The translations under genes and the position numbers were made by a program. The notes beneath the pieces are model-generated. The model saw nothing but the letters and a program-made list of their open reading frames with translations, did no database searches and had not been told where the DNA came from. Below, one piece after another: positions 63,347 through 64,000 of a DNA stretch of 64,000 bases. This stretch comes from Chitinophagaceae bacterium PMP191F (GTDB lineage: Bacteria; Bacteroidota; Bacteroidia; Chitinophagales; Chitinophagaceae): positions 186,001 through 250,000 of the forward strand of contig LGYU01000009.1 in the NCBI GenBank assembly GCA_001302245.1, written 5' to 3'. Position 1 is the first letter of the stretch, and the number at the start of each line of letters is the position of its first letter.

Positions 63347-63632
63347 TTGTTTTGTGTGTGGTATCAGGAGCAAGCAAACGCTGTACATCCGAAAGTTTGT
63401 AATAATTTTTTCGGTTCAATTTTGAAAAAGACAAAATCCCTTTGTCTTTGTATGATTGCAGGGTGCGTTTGGTTATGCCAAGCATGAGGCACACCTCCTG
63501 ATTGTCCAGCCATCTTTCTTCGTTGAAAATGCCTACATAGGCTTTGCTCGCATCTGTGGTACGCTGTAACAGTTCATCCAGCTCTGTGGTCAGTTCTTTA
63601 AGAACTGATTTCGGTATTGCTATCACTTCCAT
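63327..63632 (-). CDS. Helix-turn-helix (excisionase-like) regulator 2
   Basis: A 101-residue protein with the same domain type: WLDNQEVCLMLGITKRTLQS, then YYKLSDVQRLLAP. An N-terminal helical segment precedes it (LTTELDELLQRTTDASKAY). First of two overlapping regulator genes. Likely recombination directionality or transfer control, by analogy with Xis2c/Xis2d of CTnDOT; analogy only. Confidence 0.88.
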   Translation of the reverse strand: MEVIAIPKSVLKELTTELDELLQRTTDASKAYVGIFNEERWLDNQEVCLMLGITKRTLQSYKDKGILSFSKLNRKNYYKLSDVQRLLAPDTTHKTNEYGTF

Positions 63633-63791
63633 AATCTTTTCCTCACTTTTTCATGTTAGGAAAGGAAATTAGGAAAGGTTTTAAGGTGTCTTATAAATGT
63701 GGGCGTGTTTGGCGTTGAGTGGTAAGGTTTGGCACAAAAAAATGGTACAAGCCTGTAAAGACCTATACCATTGAATAAAGTAAGTTGTTGA

Positions 63792-63998
63792 TTATCGTGG
63801 CTTCTGTACCTCCGTGTTTTTGGTTGCTATTTCCTTCTTCTCTCTTGAATATACCCATAGCGACAATAGCCCGAAAATAATCAAAGCATAAGCTATCCAT
63901 TTGCCCACACGTTCGATGAACTTTATAGCTAATGATTTTTCATAGCTTGAAAATCCTTCGGCTCCGGTAGGGCTTCGCCTGTAAAATTTCCTGCGGTT
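63792..63998 (-). CDS. C-terminal part of a membrane protein cut by the window end
   Basis: An open frame without ATG runs off the window end. The visible 68 residues read FIERVGKWIAYALIIFGLL followed by a charged tail (SREKKEIATKNTEVQKPR), so the protein ends in a membrane helix and a short cytosolic or periplasmic tail. No family can be assigned from this fragment. It lies 159 bases upstream of the regulator pair on the same strand. Confidence 0.6.
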   Translation of the reverse strand, partial: NRRKFYRRSPTGAEGFSSYEKSLAIKFIERVGKWIAYALIIFGLLSLWVYSREKKEIATKNTEVQKPR

Positions 63999-64000
63999 AA

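Noticed and set aside
1-64000. CRISPR arrays, insertion sequences, integrase, tRNA and rRNA genes
   Set aside because: None seen. No regularly spaced repeats of CRISPR type, no transposase or tyrosine recombinase motifs, and no tRNA-like cloverleaf were noticed, although I could not run a covariance search.

Overview
The window is the interior of a conjugative element of the phylum Bacteroidota. The evidence is the transfer gene set of the CTnDOT type (MobA/B/C; TraA, B, D, E, F, G, I, J, K, L, M, N, O, Q), two RteC regulators, a DUF3945 protein, a DUF1896 protein and a giant methylase/helicase, together with promoters that fit the Bacteroidota consensus (TTTG, about 20 bases, TAnnTTTG). No integrase, att site, rRNA or tRNA was seen, so both element ends probably lie outside. 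The host could be a sphingobacterial, chitinophagal or flavobacterial species; the sequence does not settle which.

Layout. 1-10362 (+): element maintenance genes (DUF3945, type IA topoisomerase, ORF6N/PLD-like protein, DUF1896, N6-methylase/helicase), closed by a strong bidirectional terminator. 10424-11893 (-): an HD hydrolase and the first RteC. 12011-25109 (mostly -): metal and redox cargo. It holds a P-type ATPase, a VIT/CCC1-type iron/manganese transporter, a haem-binding protein, a DUF3570/DUF4266/ApbE/thioredoxin cluster, and a CzcA-type efflux pump whose outer-membrane TolC partner is fused to the RND subunit. 25347-26174 (-): the second RteC. 26408-34219 (-): one long efflux operon under a TetR regulator (TetR, lipoprotein, cupin, VOC protein, TolC, adaptor, RND pump, DUF2141). 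34338-38288 (-): coupling protein and mobilisation genes, followed by a gene-free repeat-rich stretch that probably holds oriT. 38943-54982 (+): transfer genes, interrupted at 40799-45057 by an oppositely oriented, AT-rich five-gene operon. 55069-55770 (-): a degenerate receiver protein and a small unknown. 56091-61986 (+): a sulfur-handling regulon (Crp/Fnr regulator, TauE, OsmC, MBL-rhodanese, rhodanese, small membrane proteins, thioredoxin, two YeeE/YedE halves). 62314-64000: a YoaK membrane protein, two helix-turn-helix regulators and a membrane protein cut by the window end.

The most promising system is the 40799-45057 operon. A XRE regulator precedes a two-gene pair resembling GapS4a/GapS4b anti-phage proteins (the first with a PD-(D/E)XK-like nuclease signature), then a 37-kDa nucleoid-associated protein, then a TIGR02391/Ymh protein carrying a HEPN-type RNxxxH motif. 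The last four genes are separated by only 3-5 bases. It reads as an expanded defence system with a DNA-nuclease-like and an RNase-like component, sitting in the transfer region just after a terminator. The second strongest observation is a near-identical element, found three times in the sulfur cluster, that lies at exactly the same distance from a degenerate -7 box and therefore looks like the operator of the adjacent Crp/Fnr protein.
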